Under the pieces are notes generated by a model. It was not told the origin of the DNA. It was given only the letters and a program-made list of their open reading frames with translations, and ran no database searches. Of a stretch of 64,000 bases of DNA, positions 53,790-62,804 are shown in pieces. Both the position numbers and the translations under genes were made by a program. This DNA is from Sphaerisporangium siamense (GTDB lineage Bacteria; Actinomycetota; Actinomycetes; Streptosporangiales; Streptosporangiaceae), in contig NZ_JACHND010000001.1 of NCBI RefSeq assembly GCF_014205275.1, positions 6,324,001 to 6,388,000 of the forward strand. Direction: 5' to 3'. Position 1 is the first letter of the stretch. Each line of letters opens with the position of its first letter.

Positions 53790-55069
53790 CGGAGGGCCTT
53801 GAGGTAGCGGCGCATGCGGCGGCTGGCGCGGTAGCCCGCGCGCAGGACGTTCGGGGGGAGCTCGACGCGCAGCCGGGCGCGGCGGCGGGCGGCGGCGTGG
53901 GCGGGGCCGTCCAGGAGCGGCCTGACCGGGGGCAGGCCGGTGGTGCGGGCCCGCTCCACCAGGGCGTCCAGGCGGGTGATCCAGTCGCTCGCGGCGCGGT
54001 CGTGGAAGTAGTTGGCGTCGCACCAGGCCGCCGTGGGCCGCCGGAACTCGCCCCGGGCCAGGTCCTCCAGGGAGCCGAGGCAGCCGCTGTCCTCGAACAC
54101 CAGGTTGATCATCTCGGCGCTGACCCCGAAGTCGGACAGCACCAGCAGCGGCACCTCGCCCGCGATGGCCTCCAGCGCGGCCGTGGAGCTGACCGTGACG
54201 AAGCCCGCCGCCTCGGCCAGGTGCTCGTGCATCGGCCCCACCGCGAACCGCACCGCCCCCGGCCGCACCGCCCCGGCCGCCTCCAGGGACGCCCACAGGC
54301 TCTCGTAGTGGTAGCGCTCGTTGTGGGTCTGGCGCTCGGTGGTGAGGGCGCGCAGCTTGACCACCACGTCGAGGTCGGGCCGCGCGGCGGCGAGCCCGTC
54401 CAGGGCGAGCAGGACGCTTTCGCGGTCCTCGCGGCGCTTGGGCACCTTGGCCTGCGTCGCGAACACCACCCGCCGCCCGGCCGGCGTGACCGGGTCGAGG
54501 GCGAGCGAGGCGGCCAGGGACGGCGCCGCGTCCAGGGGGACGGGGTGGGCCGGGGTGGCGGTCTTCAGCAGCCCGTCGAGGTAGGGCAGGCGGGCCAGGG
54601 CCGTGACGCCGGACGCGCCGAGTTCCGTGCCGATGCGGGTGAACTCCTCGACCTCGCGCCCGCTGTGGACCACGAACAGGTCGCAGCCGCCGCGGAACAT
54701 CCACGCCTTCTCGGTGGCGGGGATCGAGATGCCCGGCAGGCCGGACACGAACACCGGCCGCGGGCTGAGATCGTCGAGCACGTCGCTGACCAGGACGTCC
54801 ACGACGGGGCCCGTGCAGGCGACGAGGACGGCGTCGGGCCTGAGCCGTTCGGCGAGCCGCCGGACGGCCCGCGCCGAGACCACCGCGGGAGGCTCGCCGC
54901 CGGCCGCGCGGGTGCCGCTGACGGCCGCCGCGATCTGGGCGGGCGAGGGCACGATCGGGGTGCGCACGACGGCGAGCGTCGAGGACCACCCCTCCGGCAA
55001 CTGGTCGAGCAGGCCCGCCGCCCACTTCAGGTAGGAATCGGAATCGGCCACGGCGAGAACCCGGCTCAA
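53786..55069 (-). CDS. Putative glycosyltransferase (DUF6716-like)
   Basis: A 427-residue protein with a GT-B look: RVLAVADSDSYLKWAAGLL at the N-terminus, VFVSGLPGISIPATEKAWMF, FATQAKVPKRREDRESVL and EAAGFVTVSSTAALEAIAGE, which resembles the C-terminal nucleotide-sugar region of glycosyltransferases. I associate the start with a family of actinobacterial glycosyltransferases of unassigned role found near nonulosonic-acid genes. The TTG at 55069 follows AAAGGG and overlaps the previous gene's stop as TTGA, so the pair is co-translated. Confidence 0.6.
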   Translation of the reverse strand: MSRVLAVADSDSYLKWAAGLLDQLPEGWSSTLAVVRTPIVPSPAQIAAAVSGTRAAGGEPPAVVSARAVRRLAERLRPDAVLVACTGPVVDVLVSDVLDDLSPRPVFVSGLPGISIPATEKAWMFRGGCDLFVVHSGREVEEFTRIGTELGASGVTALARLPYLDGLLKTATPAHPVPLDAAPSLAASLALDPVTPAGRRVVFATQAKVPKRREDRESVLLALDGLAAARPDLDVVVKLRALTTERQTHNERYHYESLWASLEAAGAVRPGAVRFAVGPMHEHLAEAAGFVTVSSTAALEAIAGEVPLLVLSDFGVSAEMINLVFEDSGCLGSLEDLARGEFRRPTAAWCDANYFHDRAASDWITRLDALVERARTTGLPPVRPLLDGPAHAAARRRARLRVELPPNVLRAGYRASRRMRRYLKALR

Positions 55070-56052
55070 GGAGCAGCCCTTTCGTGCGCGAACATCTGGA
55101 GGTGTGATCGGAGCGAGACCGACGCGGAGGGCGTCCACCAGTCGTCGGGGACGTCCACCGTCTCGACGGGGACGCCGCGTGCCGACAGCAGGACGCGCAA
55201 GGAGGTCACCGCCGTGGACGGGAGGCTGAGGACGCGCTGCCCGGGACGCAGGTCCCGCAGGGTCATCTCGACGGGGACGCCGCCGTCGTACACGGTCACG
55301 CCGGGGTGGCCGCGGACGGCGGCGAGGTCGCCGGGGTCCTCGCGGCGGTGCGGATAGTAGGCGAGCGGTCCCTTCAGGGCGAAGAGCCAGGACAGGTACC
55401 GGTCGCGGTGGATCAGCCCGTTGCGCACCAGCGAGGTGCCGAGCACGACGGTCTCCTCGCGGGGGCGGGGGTGCCGGACGGCGGGCTGGGAGCGCAGCCA
55501 GGCGAAGTCGTGGGTGATCAGCTCGGCCCCGAGGCGGCGCACGGCGGCGGCCAGGTCGGCGGGGACCGGCAGCGCGGTGAAGACGGTGAGGCGCCCGGCG
55601 CGTGCGGCGGCCCGCAGGCGCAGCGCGGCGGCCAGGCCGAGGACGCGCCGCGAGGGGGTGGCCTGGACGCGGGCGCGCAGCAGGGACGTGCCGGCGCGGG
55701 AGGTGAGCTGTTCGAGGACGCGGATCGTGGCGAGGCCGTCGTCCACCAGCACGAGGCGCGACGGCAGGGCGGTGAGCGAGGTGAGCTGCACCCGGCCGGA
55801 GAAGGCGTCGCCGAGCACCCAGGCGGCGCGGCGCCCCGGGCGGGGCATACGGCCGGCGGCGGTCTCGATCGTGAGCCCCGGCGGCAGGTCGAGCGAGGTG
55901 AGCTCGGCGCGTGTGACGCGCAGGGCCGGGAGCTTGGCGCGGGTGACCACGCGCATCTCCGGTCCCGCGACTCCGGCGTGCCGCGCCTCGACCGCGCAGA
56001 GCAACTGGAGGGGTGACTCCACCCAGGCGACGGCCGACCCCTGCTCCCGCAC
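55066..56052 (-). CDS. Putative wall-glycan glycosyltransferase-like protein
   Basis: About 328 residues. Its opening, AVAWVESPLQLLCAVEA, resembles capsule/sialyltransferase-like proteins; VLVDDGLATIRVLEQL and VYPHRREDPGDLAA-like blocks (YYPHRREDPGD) resemble the conserved His-containing motif of polysialyltransferase-type enzymes. LPSTAVTSLRVLLSARGVPV may be the matching Ser-Thr motif. Function is inferred from motifs and from coupling to the gene at 53786. The start is uncertain: GTG 56052 is preferred since GGAGAGGAA lies upstream, though the frame is open to 56307. Confidence 0.6.
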   Translation of the reverse strand: MREQGSAVAWVESPLQLLCAVEARHAGVAGPEMRVVTRAKLPALRVTRAELTSLDLPPGLTIETAAGRMPRPGRRAAWVLGDAFSGRVQLTSLTALPSRLVLVDDGLATIRVLEQLTSRAGTSLLRARVQATPSRRVLGLAAALRLRAAARAGRLTVFTALPVPADLAAAVRRLGAELITHDFAWLRSQPAVRHPRPREETVVLGTSLVRNGLIHRDRYLSWLFALKGPLAYYPHRREDPGDLAAVRGHPGVTVYDGGVPVEMTLRDLRPGQRVLSLPSTAVTSLRVLLSARGVPVETVDVPDDWWTPSASVSLRSHLQMFAHERAAP

Positions 56053-56267
56053 GCGGCTTCGACCGTTCCTCTCCACGCCGGGGATTGACGCTTTCACGAC
56101 GCAAGCAAGGTAGCCGCGTGACGCGACGCGTGAGGTAACAACCGATGAACACGGTCTTACGGCCGCTGGACCAGGTTTGGAGCAACGGGCGCGGGATCGT
56201 GCCCGACACGCCACCGGAGCCTCGCATGACAGGAAACGCCCTCGGCGGCCGAACCCGCCCGGCCGGT

Positions 56268-56378
56268 GCCGTATCCGCCCTCGGGGTCCCTCAGAAGGGG
56301 GAACCACCTCCGTTCCCGGCTTCGGGGGTGAGACGCGGGGCCGCCGGGACGCGTCCCCGCCCTTCCGTCATAGGCGAC
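56268..56378 (+). promoter_or_regulatory. Degenerate or variant c-di-AMP riboswitch-like element
   Basis: It shares the order of conserved words of the riboswitch at 56764-56895: TCCGCCCT (56274), GGGGAACCAC (56298), GGGGGTGAGAC (56324) and CCGTCATAGGCG (56365-56376). The last word equals the intact copy's CCGTCA...TAGGCG with GCTAACCCGG missing. That loss removes a strongly conserved part of the ligand pocket, so it is probably not functional in the usual way. Span about 103 nt against 120 nt in the intact copy. Confidence 0.4.
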
Positions 56379-56763
56379 GCCGGGCCGTCCGGCAACCCCC
56401 TGCGGGGACGCCTTGACATTCCCGCCGCCATGTCGCCCGGATATCCATTTCGTGCCACCGTGTCTCCCAGGTCACATCAGCCCCAGTGCCCTCGGCGGCC
56501 GGTGCCGGGATCCGTACGATGGGCGGATCGTCGCAGGTAAAGAGCGGGTCGGGAACGGCCCACGATCACCGGCCCCGTGACGCTTGGCGTCCCCGATCCC
56601 CACTCCAGACCAGAGATTTGTCCTGTTTGCATCTGTTTGTCCGATGTATTACGGTGGGTGGACTCCAGGCGGGGGAACGTCCGGATCGGACGCCTTCTTC
56701 ATGCCGTGGAGCTTGCATAGCGTGACCGGTCCTCTGGGAGATCCCTCTCCCGCCGGCGCGTGC

Positions 56764-56895
56764 ACCGCCGAGTCCGCCCTGTGCGGAGCCGGGGACCCAC
56801 TTCTCTCCCCGGGGTGAATCGGGGCGCCATTCCCACGGACGCTCCGTAGGGCGAACTTCCACGCCCGAACCCGTCAGCTAACCCGGTAGGCGGCC
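56764..56895 (+). promoter_or_regulatory. c-di-AMP riboswitch (ydaO-yuaA type)
   Basis: A leader RNA with the conserved words of this class in order: TCCGCCCT (56773), GGAGCCGGGGACCCAC, CCCCGGGGTGAATC, GTAGGGCGAACTTCC, and CCCGTCAGCTAACCCGGTAG (56870-56889) followed by GCGG. In actinomycetes this riboswitch turns off cell-wall hydrolase genes at high c-di-AMP, linking wall remodelling to osmotic state. It ends about 20 bases before the CHAP gene, whose Shine-Dalgarno (AGAAGGAG) starts at 56901, close enough for control of readthrough or translation. Confidence 0.92.
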
Positions 56896-56915
56896 GTGGA
56901 AGAAGGAGTCTCCCT

Positions 56916-57638
56916 TTGTCCATGTCCGACAACTTCGACAAGTTCGTACATCGGCTTCAGGATGCCCCGAAGAACCACTTGAAGTCTTTCGCGCTGGCCG
57001 GCCTGGTGGCCGCCCAGCTCGTGACGGGCGCCGCCTTCGCCGCCAACGCCGACACCGGTCCCGGGGGCTCCGGAGTCGCCAAGGTCGCCGGCGCCGAGGC
57101 CGCCCGCCTGGCGGAGGGCCTCAGCGCGCCCTCCGGAGCGCGGCACGTCTCCGCGCAGCAGCTCCTGACCCTGGCCGAGAGCCAGGTCGGCATCAGCGAG
57201 AACGCCTACGGCGGTGGCACGAAGTTCCACCGCTGGTACATGGAGAGCCCGCGGGCCCGTGAGACCGTCGCCCGTGACGGCGGCGCGATCAGCGCCTACG
57301 CCAACGCGCCCTGGTGCGACATGTTCGTCTCCTGGGTCGGCGACCAGCTCGGCATGCAGGACACCATGGGCTCGGACGCCTACACCGTCGCGCACGCCAA
57401 GTGGTTCGCCCAGCAGGGCCGCTTCGGCGAGACCCCGAGGCCCGGCGCGGTCGCGTTCTTCGCCTGGAACGGCACCAAGAGCGTCGACGCGATCGAGCAC
57501 GTCGGGTTCGTCATCAAGGACAACGGCGACGGCACCATCAAGACCGTCGAGGGCAACACGGGCAACGGCAAGGTCGAGGTCCGCACCCGCACGACCGGCT
57601 CGGTCGCCGGGTACGGCTACCCCAACTACGCCGCCTGA
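56916..57638 (+). CDS. Secreted CHAP-domain peptidoglycan hydrolase
   Basis: A 240-residue exported protein. A long signal region spans about residues 1-45 (FALAGLVAAQLVTGAAFA, then ANADTG). The CHAP domain covers 85-240 with catalytic Cys134 in NAPWCDMFVSW and His195 in IEHVGFV; QVGISENAYGGGTKFHRWY is the usual start. CHAP enzymes cut peptide or amide bonds of peptidoglycan. It is under the c-di-AMP riboswitch, so it is a regulated wall remodelling enzyme. TTG 56916 is 7 bases from AGAAGGAG; ATG 56922 is an alternative. Confidence 0.9.
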   Translation: MSMSDNFDKFVHRLQDAPKNHLKSFALAGLVAAQLVTGAAFAANADTGPGGSGVAKVAGAEAARLAEGLSAPSGARHVSAQQLLTLAESQVGISENAYGGGTKFHRWYMESPRARETVARDGGAISAYANAPWCDMFVSWVGDQLGMQDTMGSDAYTVAHAKWFAQQGRFGETPRPGAVAFFAWNGTKSVDAIEHVGFVIKDNGDGTIKTVEGNTGNGKVEVRTRTTGSVAGYGYPNYAA

Positions 57639-57716
57639 GCCCCCGGCCGCCCGCGAGGCGGCCCCCATGACCACCAGCGGCGCGCCCCGCCTCCCGCGAG
57701 CGCCCGTCCTCCCCGA

Positions 57717-57763
57717 CCGTACGGCCCGGCGTTTCCCGCTTCGCCGGGCCGTACGGCCTTTTC
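57717..57763 (+). terminator. Terminator after the CHAP gene
   Basis: A perfect 15-bp stem, CCGTACGGCCCGGCG with its complement (57717-57731 and 57742-57756), a 10-base loop and a following CCTTTTC. It lies 79 bases past the stop codon. Confidence 0.9.
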
Positions 57764-57774
57764 TGGACACGTTA

Positions 57775-57788
57775 TGGGAGCGCTCCCA
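57775..57788. promoter_or_regulatory. CebR box 1
   Basis: The perfect palindrome TGGGAGCGCTCCCA, identical to the cellobiose-regulator operator described in Streptomyces. It lies 246 bases before cebE, just past the CHAP terminator. Confidence 0.9.
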
Positions 57789-57896
57789 GAACATCCCGAA
57801 CAGGGCCTGGCCGGGGCGCACCGCCGGGTGACCGACGCGGCGTAACAGTTCTGTTTCAACGTATTGACGGCGGTGTCGCCGATCGGCGACTCTTCG

Positions 57897-57910
57897 TGGG
57901 AGCGCTCCCA
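57897..57910. promoter_or_regulatory. CebR box 2
   Basis: A second exact TGGGAGCGCTCCCA, 122 bases centre-to-centre after box 1 and about 120 bases before cebE. A TTGACG at 57864-57869 may be the -35 box of the promoter it covers. Two boxes suggest DNA looping or two promoters. AACAG-TT-CTGTT (57844-57855) between them is another small dyad. The spacer 57639-58033 holds no gene. Confidence 0.92.
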
Positions 57911-58033
57911 ACCTCGCGCACGAGACCGCTCGTGGGACCACGGACGAGGTTCCAGCCACATCGCGGGGCCCGATATCGGGGCCGGCCCTCGATGCACCTC
58001 CCACTGACGGGCAACCACCGAGAGGGGTCCGGA

Positions 58034-59374
58034 ATGAACCACAAGGCGCGCCGCGGCGGGAAGCTCGCCGCCGCGATGACGATGGCCGCCGCGCTGGGCG
58101 TCACCGCAGCCTGCTCCTCCGGCGGCACCGCCGCCGAGGGCACCTCGTCGGCCGCACCGGCGGAGAAGATCACCCTGACGCTGCAGACCTTCGGCGGCGG
58201 CACCAACTTCGGCTACAAGGCCGCCGTCGAGAAGTGGAACGCCGAGCACCCGGACGTCCAGGTCAAGTACACCAACCTCACCGACAGCTTCGAGAACGTC
58301 TACTGGCCCCAGATGCTCCAGTGGCTCCAGTCGGGCACCGGCGCCGGCGACGTCGTGGGCATCGACGAGGGCGGCATGGGCCTGGCCAAGGCGCGCCCGC
58401 AGTTCTTCACCGACCTCGGCCAGTACGGGCTGAACTCCCGCAAGGCCGACTTCCCCGCCTGGAAGTGGGAGAACGGCCTCACCGCCGACGGCAAGCTGTT
58501 CGCCCTCGGCACCGACGTCGGCGGCATGAGCATCTGCTACCGCGCCGACCTGTTCGAGAAGGCCGGGCTGCCGGCGAACCGCGACGAGGTCTCCAAGCTG
58601 TGGAGCGGCGGCTGGGACGACTTCATCAAGGCCGGCCAGAACTTCCAGGCGAAGGTCAAGGACGCCAAGTTCGTGGACAGCGTCAACACCATCTACAACG
58701 TGGTGCTGTCGCAGGAGTCCGCCAAGAACGGCAACGTCACCTACTTCGACCGCGACCAGAAGCTCATCGCCGGCACCAACCCGGCGGTCAGGACGGCCTT
58801 CGACCTCACCCAGAAGATCAGCCAGGCCGGGCTGACGGCCAAGCTGCAGAACTTCACCGACCCCTGGAACACCGGCTTCGTGAAGTCGCAGTTCGCCACG
58901 CTCGGCTGCCCCGGCTGGATGCTCGGCGTCGTCTCCGGCACCGCGGGCGACGCGTTCAAGGGCAAGTGGGACGTCGCCACCGTCCCGGGCGGCGGCGGCA
59001 ACTGGGGCGGCTCCTGGCTCGCCGTGCCCAAGCAGTCCAAGCACCCCAAGGAGGCCGCCGAGCTGGCCGGTTATCTGACCGGCCCCGAGGCCCAGCTCAT
59101 GGCGTTCAAGGAGGGCGGCAACCTGCCGAGCACGCTGGCCGCGCAGGACGACCCCGCGCTGCAGGGCGCGACCAACCCCTACTTCGGCGACGCGCCGATC
59201 GGCAAGATCTTCGGGCCGTCCATCAAGTCGCTCCAGCCGACGTTCCTCGGCGAGCGGCACGCGCAGGTCAAGCGCGAGGTGGAACAGGTCATCACCGGCA
59301 TGGACCAGGGCTCGGTGCCGTACGCCGAAGCCTGGGACAAGTTCGTCGCCGCGGGTGAGAAGGCGGCGCGCTGA
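58034..59374 (+). CDS. cebE: Cellobiose/cello-oligosaccharide ABC solute-binding lipoprotein
   Basis: A 446-residue lipoprotein. Signal peptide with lipobox GVTAAC (Cys near residue 26). The binding domain is solute-binding family 1: LTLQTFGGGTNFGYKAAVEK, VVGIDEGGMGLAKARPQFF, LGTDVGGMSICYRADLFEKA and GNWGGSWLAVPKQSKHPKEA. The Trp-rich, Tyr-rich profile suits sugar binding. Two CebR boxes upstream and a beta-glucosidase in the operon identify it as CebE rather than another sugar. ATG 58034 follows GAGAGGGG. Confidence 0.93.
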   Translation: MNHKARRGGKLAAAMTMAAALGVTAACSSGGTAAEGTSSAAPAEKITLTLQTFGGGTNFGYKAAVEKWNAEHPDVQVKYTNLTDSFENVYWPQMLQWLQSGTGAGDVVGIDEGGMGLAKARPQFFTDLGQYGLNSRKADFPAWKWENGLTADGKLFALGTDVGGMSICYRADLFEKAGLPANRDEVSKLWSGGWDDFIKAGQNFQAKVKDAKFVDSVNTIYNVVLSQESAKNGNVTYFDRDQKLIAGTNPAVRTAFDLTQKISQAGLTAKLQNFTDPWNTGFVKSQFATLGCPGWMLGVVSGTAGDAFKGKWDVATVPGGGGNWGGSWLAVPKQSKHPKEAAELAGYLTGPEAQLMAFKEGGNLPSTLAAQDDPALQGATNPYFGDAPIGKIFGPSIKSLQPTFLGERHAQVKREVEQVITGMDQGSVPYAEAWDKFVAAGEKAAR

Positions 59375-59487
59375 CCGCCGCCCCCGCCACCGGCTCCGCC
59401 CATCGACCGTCACCGACGAACGAAGGAGTCCAGGGCTCCCCCGCCCGCGCCGCGGAACCCGCGGCCGGGCGGGGCCCCGCACCGCCG

Positions 59488-60453
59488 ATGAGCGTCAACA
59501 CCCAACCCCGGCGGGCGGACCCGGCGCCACCCGAGCGCCGCCCGCGCGCCCCGCGCCTCACCTGGTCCAGGTTCGACGTCAAGGCCGCCCCCTACCTGCT
59601 GATCTCGCCGTACTTCCTGCTCTTCGCGGTCTTCGGGCTGTTCCCGCTGGTGTTCACCCTGTGGGTCTCGCTGCGGGACTACGGCCTGGCCGGCGGCGAG
59701 GCGACCTACACCGGGCTGGACAACTACGCCGCGCTGCTGGCCGACGCCGACTTCTGGAACGCGGTGGTCAACACGATCGGCATCTTCGCGCTGGCCACGG
59801 TCCCGCAGCTCGTGCTGGCGCTGCTGCTGGCCAACGCGCTCAACAAGCGGCTGCGCGGACGGCTGCTGCTGCGCCTCGGGGTGCTGGTGCCGCTGGTCAC
59901 CTCGGTGGTGGCCGTGGCCGTCGTCTTCACCCAGCTCTACGGCCGCGACTACGGCCTGGTCAACTGGCTGCTCGACCTGCTCGGCCTGGACCGGCACATC
60001 GACTGGCAGAGCACCAGGTGGTCGTCCTGGACGGCGATCGCCACCATGGTGGACTGGCGGTGGACCGGCTACAACGCGATCATCTACCTGGCCGCCATGC
60101 AGACCATCCCCCGCCAGCTCTACGAGGCGGCGGCGATCGACGGGGCCTCGGGCCGCCGGCAGTTCTGGAGCATCACGCTGCCGATGATCCGGCCCACGGT
60201 CCTGTTCACCGTCTTCGTGTCCACGATCGGCGGCCTCACCCTGTTCGCCGAGCCGGTCATGTTCGCCGGCAACCGCATGGACGGCGGCACCACCGGCCAG
60301 TTCCAGACGATCGCGATGTACATCGTCGAGCAGGGGTTCAGGAACTTCGACTACGGCTACGCGGCCGCCGCCGCCTGGCTGCTGTTCGTCCTCATCCTCC
60401 TCGGCGTCGGGCTCAACTACACCCTCGCCCGCAGGATTGGAGGCTCACGATGA
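59488..60453 (+). CDS. cebF: Cellobiose ABC transporter permease CebF
   Basis: A 321-residue MalF-type permease with six helices after a 30-residue basic/Pro N-terminus. The coupling motif is [42 protein letters not shown] is the usual first helix. It forms the channel with CebG. The stop overlaps the cebG start as ATGA. A 113-bp gap separates it from cebE, enough for a weak processing site or attenuation hairpin but none is clear. Confidence 0.93.
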   Translation: MSVNTQPRRADPAPPERRPRAPRLTWSRFDVKAAPYLLISPYFLLFAVFGLFPLVFTLWVSLRDYGLAGGEATYTGLDNYAALLADADFWNAVVNTIGIFALATVPQLVLALLLANALNKRLRGRLLLRLGVLVPLVTSVVAVAVVFTQLYGRDYGLVNWLLDLLGLDRHIDWQSTRWSSWTAIATMVDWRWTGYNAIIYLAAMQTIPRQLYEAAAIDGASGRRQFWSITLPMIRPTVLFTVFVSTIGGLTLFAEPVMFAGNRMDGGTTGQFQTIAMYIVEQGFRNFDYGYAAAAAWLLFVLILLGVGLNYTLARRIGGSR

Positions 60454-61322
60454 CCGCGATCACCTCACCCGCGGCGGCGGAGCGCGACCGGCGGGACCCG
60501 TTCCGCGCCACGCCCCTCACCAGGATCGGCCTCGGCGTCACGCTCGTCCTGTCGATCTTCCCGATCTACTGGATGATCATCATCGCCTCGCGGACCAACT
60601 CCGACGCCGTGGACGTGCCGCCCCCGCTGCTGCCGGGCGGCAACCTCGGCGAGAACGTCCGCAGGGTGCTCGCCACCGAGGACGCCCACTTCCTCGCCGG
60701 CCTGCTCAACTCGCTGGTCGTCACCTCCACCGTGACGGTGTCGGTCGTGGTCATCTCGACGTTCGCGGGCTTCGCGTTCGCCCGGCTGCGCTTCCGCGGC
60801 AGGAAGCTGCTGCTCGGCTCGATCCTGCTGACGATGATGGTGCCGCTCCAGCAGATGGGCGTGGTGCCGCTCTACCAGCTCATGGTGGACCTCGGCTGGG
60901 TCGGCTCGCTCAAGGCCGTGATCCTGCCGTACCTGCTGAACGGCTTCGGCGTGTTCATGATGACGCAGTACACCGAGCAGGCCGTGCCCGAGGAACTGGT
61001 CGAGGCGGCCCGGGTGGACGGCGCGTCCACGCTGCGCGTCTGGTGGAACGTGATCCTGCCGGCCGTGCGGCCCGGCATGGCCGTCCTGGCGCTGCAGACG
61101 TTCATGCTCAACTGGAACGAGTTCATGTGGCCGCTGATCGTCCTCACCCCCGAGAACCCCACGGTGCAGGTGTCGATCAGCTTCCTCACCGCGGCCCACA
61201 GCACGGACTACGTGCTGATCTTCACCGGCACCGCCCTGTCGGTGCTCCCTCTCGTCGTCGTTTTCCTCGCGTTCGGCCGGCAGATCGTCGGCGGTCTCAT
61301 GGAAGGTGCGGTCAAGGCGTGA
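60450..61322 (+). CDS. cebG: Cellobiose ABC transporter permease CebG
   Basis: A 290-residue MalG-type permease with six helices and coupling motif [24 protein letters not shown] precedes the ATG, which overlaps the cebF stop; its own stop overlaps bglC (GTGA). The operon has no ATPase gene, so CebEFG must use one encoded elsewhere, as the streptomycete Ceb system uses MsiK. Confidence 0.93.
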   Translation: MTAITSPAAAERDRRDPFRATPLTRIGLGVTLVLSIFPIYWMIIIASRTNSDAVDVPPPLLPGGNLGENVRRVLATEDAHFLAGLLNSLVVTSTVTVSVVVISTFAGFAFARLRFRGRKLLLGSILLTMMVPLQQMGVVPLYQLMVDLGWVGSLKAVILPYLLNGFGVFMMTQYTEQAVPEELVEAARVDGASTLRVWWNVILPAVRPGMAVLALQTFMLNWNEFMWPLIVLTPENPTVQVSISFLTAAHSTDYVLIFTGTALSVLPLVVVFLAFGRQIVGGLMEGAVKA

Positions 61323-62776
61323 CCACGCAGGACACTCAACCCGGCCCCCGGCCCGGCGTTCGATCGGGCACCGACGCCCCGGCCCTGGCGTTCCCGCCCG
61401 GCTTCGTCTGGGGCGCGGCCACCTCGGCCTACCAGATCGAGGGCGCGACGGACATCGACGGGCGCGGCCGGTCCATCTGGGACACCTTCGTCCGCGAGCC
61501 CGGCCGCGTGGTGAACGGCGACCACGCCGACCTCGCGGTGGACCATTACCACCGCTACCGCGACGACGTGGCGCTCATGGCCGAGCTGGGCCTCACCGCC
61601 TACCGGTTCTCGGTCTCCTGGCCGAGGATCATGCCCCAGGGCTCCGGCCGGGTGAACCAGGCCGGGCTCGACTTCTACCGGCGCCTGGTCGACGAGCTGC
61701 TCGGCCGCGGGATCGAGCCCTACCTGACGCTGTACCACTGGGATCTGCCGCAGGTCCTGGAGGACGCGGGCGGCTGGCCCGAGCGCGACACCGCGTTGCG
61801 CTTCGCCGACTTCACGGCGTGCGTGCACGAGGCGCTCGGCGACCGGGTGCGGCACTGGACCACGGTGAACGAGCCGTGGTGCGCGGCCTTCGTGGGGTAC
61901 GCCTCGGGCGAGCACGCCCCCGGGCGGCGCGAGCCGGCCGCCGCGGTGCGGGCCGCCCACCACCTCAACCTGGCGCACGGCCTCGCGGTCCAGGCCATCC
62001 GGGCGCGGGACCCGCAGGCGCGGATCGGCGGCTCGGTGAACCTGTACGCGGTGACGCCGGCCACCGGCGCGCCCGCCGACCTCGACGCCGCCCGGCGCGT
62101 GGACGGGCTGCAGAACCGCTTCTTCCTGGACGCGCTGCTGAAGGGCTCCTATCCGGAGGACGTCGTGGCCGACCTGGCCGGGGTCACCGGGTTCGGCTTC
62201 GTCAGGGACGGCGACATGGAGGTCGTCTCCACGCCGTTCGACATGCTGATGGTCAACTACTACAGCCGGTACACCGTGTCGGGGTCGGCGGAGGGCTCGG
62301 CGTCGGCCTCGGCGGCGCCGACGGGCGCGGGCTCGCCGTGGCCGGGCAGCGAGGACGTGGGCTTCGTCAGGAGCGGGCGGCCCGTCACCTCCATGGGCTG
62401 GGAGATCGACGAGTTCGGCCTGTACGAGGTGCTGCAGCGGGTGGCCCTGAACTACCCGGCCATCCCTCTGGTCGTGTCGGAGAACGGCGCGGCGTTCGAC
62501 GACGTCGTGTCCGGCGGGGTGGTGGACGACCGGGAGCGCGTGGCCTACCTCCACGCCCACCTGCGCGCCTGCCACGCGGCGATCGCGGCGGGCGTCCCGC
62601 TGCGGGGGTATTTCGCCTGGTCGCTGATGGACAATTTCGAGTGGGCCTGGGGCTACGGCAAGCGATTCGGGCTCGTGCACGTCGACTACGACACCCTGGT
62701 CAGGACGCCGAAGGCGAGCGCGCGCTGGTACTCCCGCGCGATCCGCCGAGGCGGCCTGCGGGGTCCGGCAGAATAA
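61319..62776 (+). CDS. bglC: GH1 beta-glucosidase
   Basis: A 485-residue family 1 beta-glucosidase. [20 protein letters not shown] is the N-terminal signature. Acid/base Glu185 sits in TTVNEPW and nucleophile Glu388 in [28 protein letters not shown] is the aglycone-site block. There is no signal peptide, so it cleaves imported cellobiose to glucose in the cytoplasm, feeding the glucokinase route. An insertion rich in Ser/Gly/Ala at about 320-345 makes a loop. GTG start overlaps cebG. Confidence 0.94.
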   Translation: MTTQDTQPGPRPGVRSGTDAPALAFPPGFVWGAATSAYQIEGATDIDGRGRSIWDTFVREPGRVVNGDHADLAVDHYHRYRDDVALMAELGLTAYRFSVSWPRIMPQGSGRVNQAGLDFYRRLVDELLGRGIEPYLTLYHWDLPQVLEDAGGWPERDTALRFADFTACVHEALGDRVRHWTTVNEPWCAAFVGYASGEHAPGRREPAAAVRAAHHLNLAHGLAVQAIRARDPQARIGGSVNLYAVTPATGAPADLDAARRVDGLQNRFFLDALLKGSYPEDVVADLAGVTGFGFVRDGDMEVVSTPFDMLMVNYYSRYTVSGSAEGSASASAAPTGAGSPWPGSEDVGFVRSGRPVTSMGWEIDEFGLYEVLQRVALNYPAIPLVVSENGAAFDDVVSGGVVDDRERVAYLHAHLRACHAAIAAGVPLRGYFAWSLMDNFEWAWGYGKRFGLVHVDYDTLVRTPKASARWYSRAIRRGGLRGPAE

Positions 62777-62804
62777 GCCGAAAAGCCAGGAGGGGGCACC
62801 TTCA

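Larger units (their letters stand above)
56053..56915. other. 863-bp region without a gene, leader of the CHAP gene
   Basis: No convincing reading frame: the longest (131 codons) is Pro/Arg-rich and like nothing known. It contains one clear c-di-AMP riboswitch (56764-56895) and a degenerate-looking second copy (56268-56378). Two CTGTTTG words at 56623 and 56633, 10 bases apart, precede TATTAC (56647-56652), a possible -10 box for the CHAP transcript. Confidence 0.7.

Noticed and set aside
56145-56540. 131-codon plus-strand frame
   Set aside because: Rich in Pro and Arg without domain, overlaps the riboswitch-like element and has no convincing Shine-Dalgarno.
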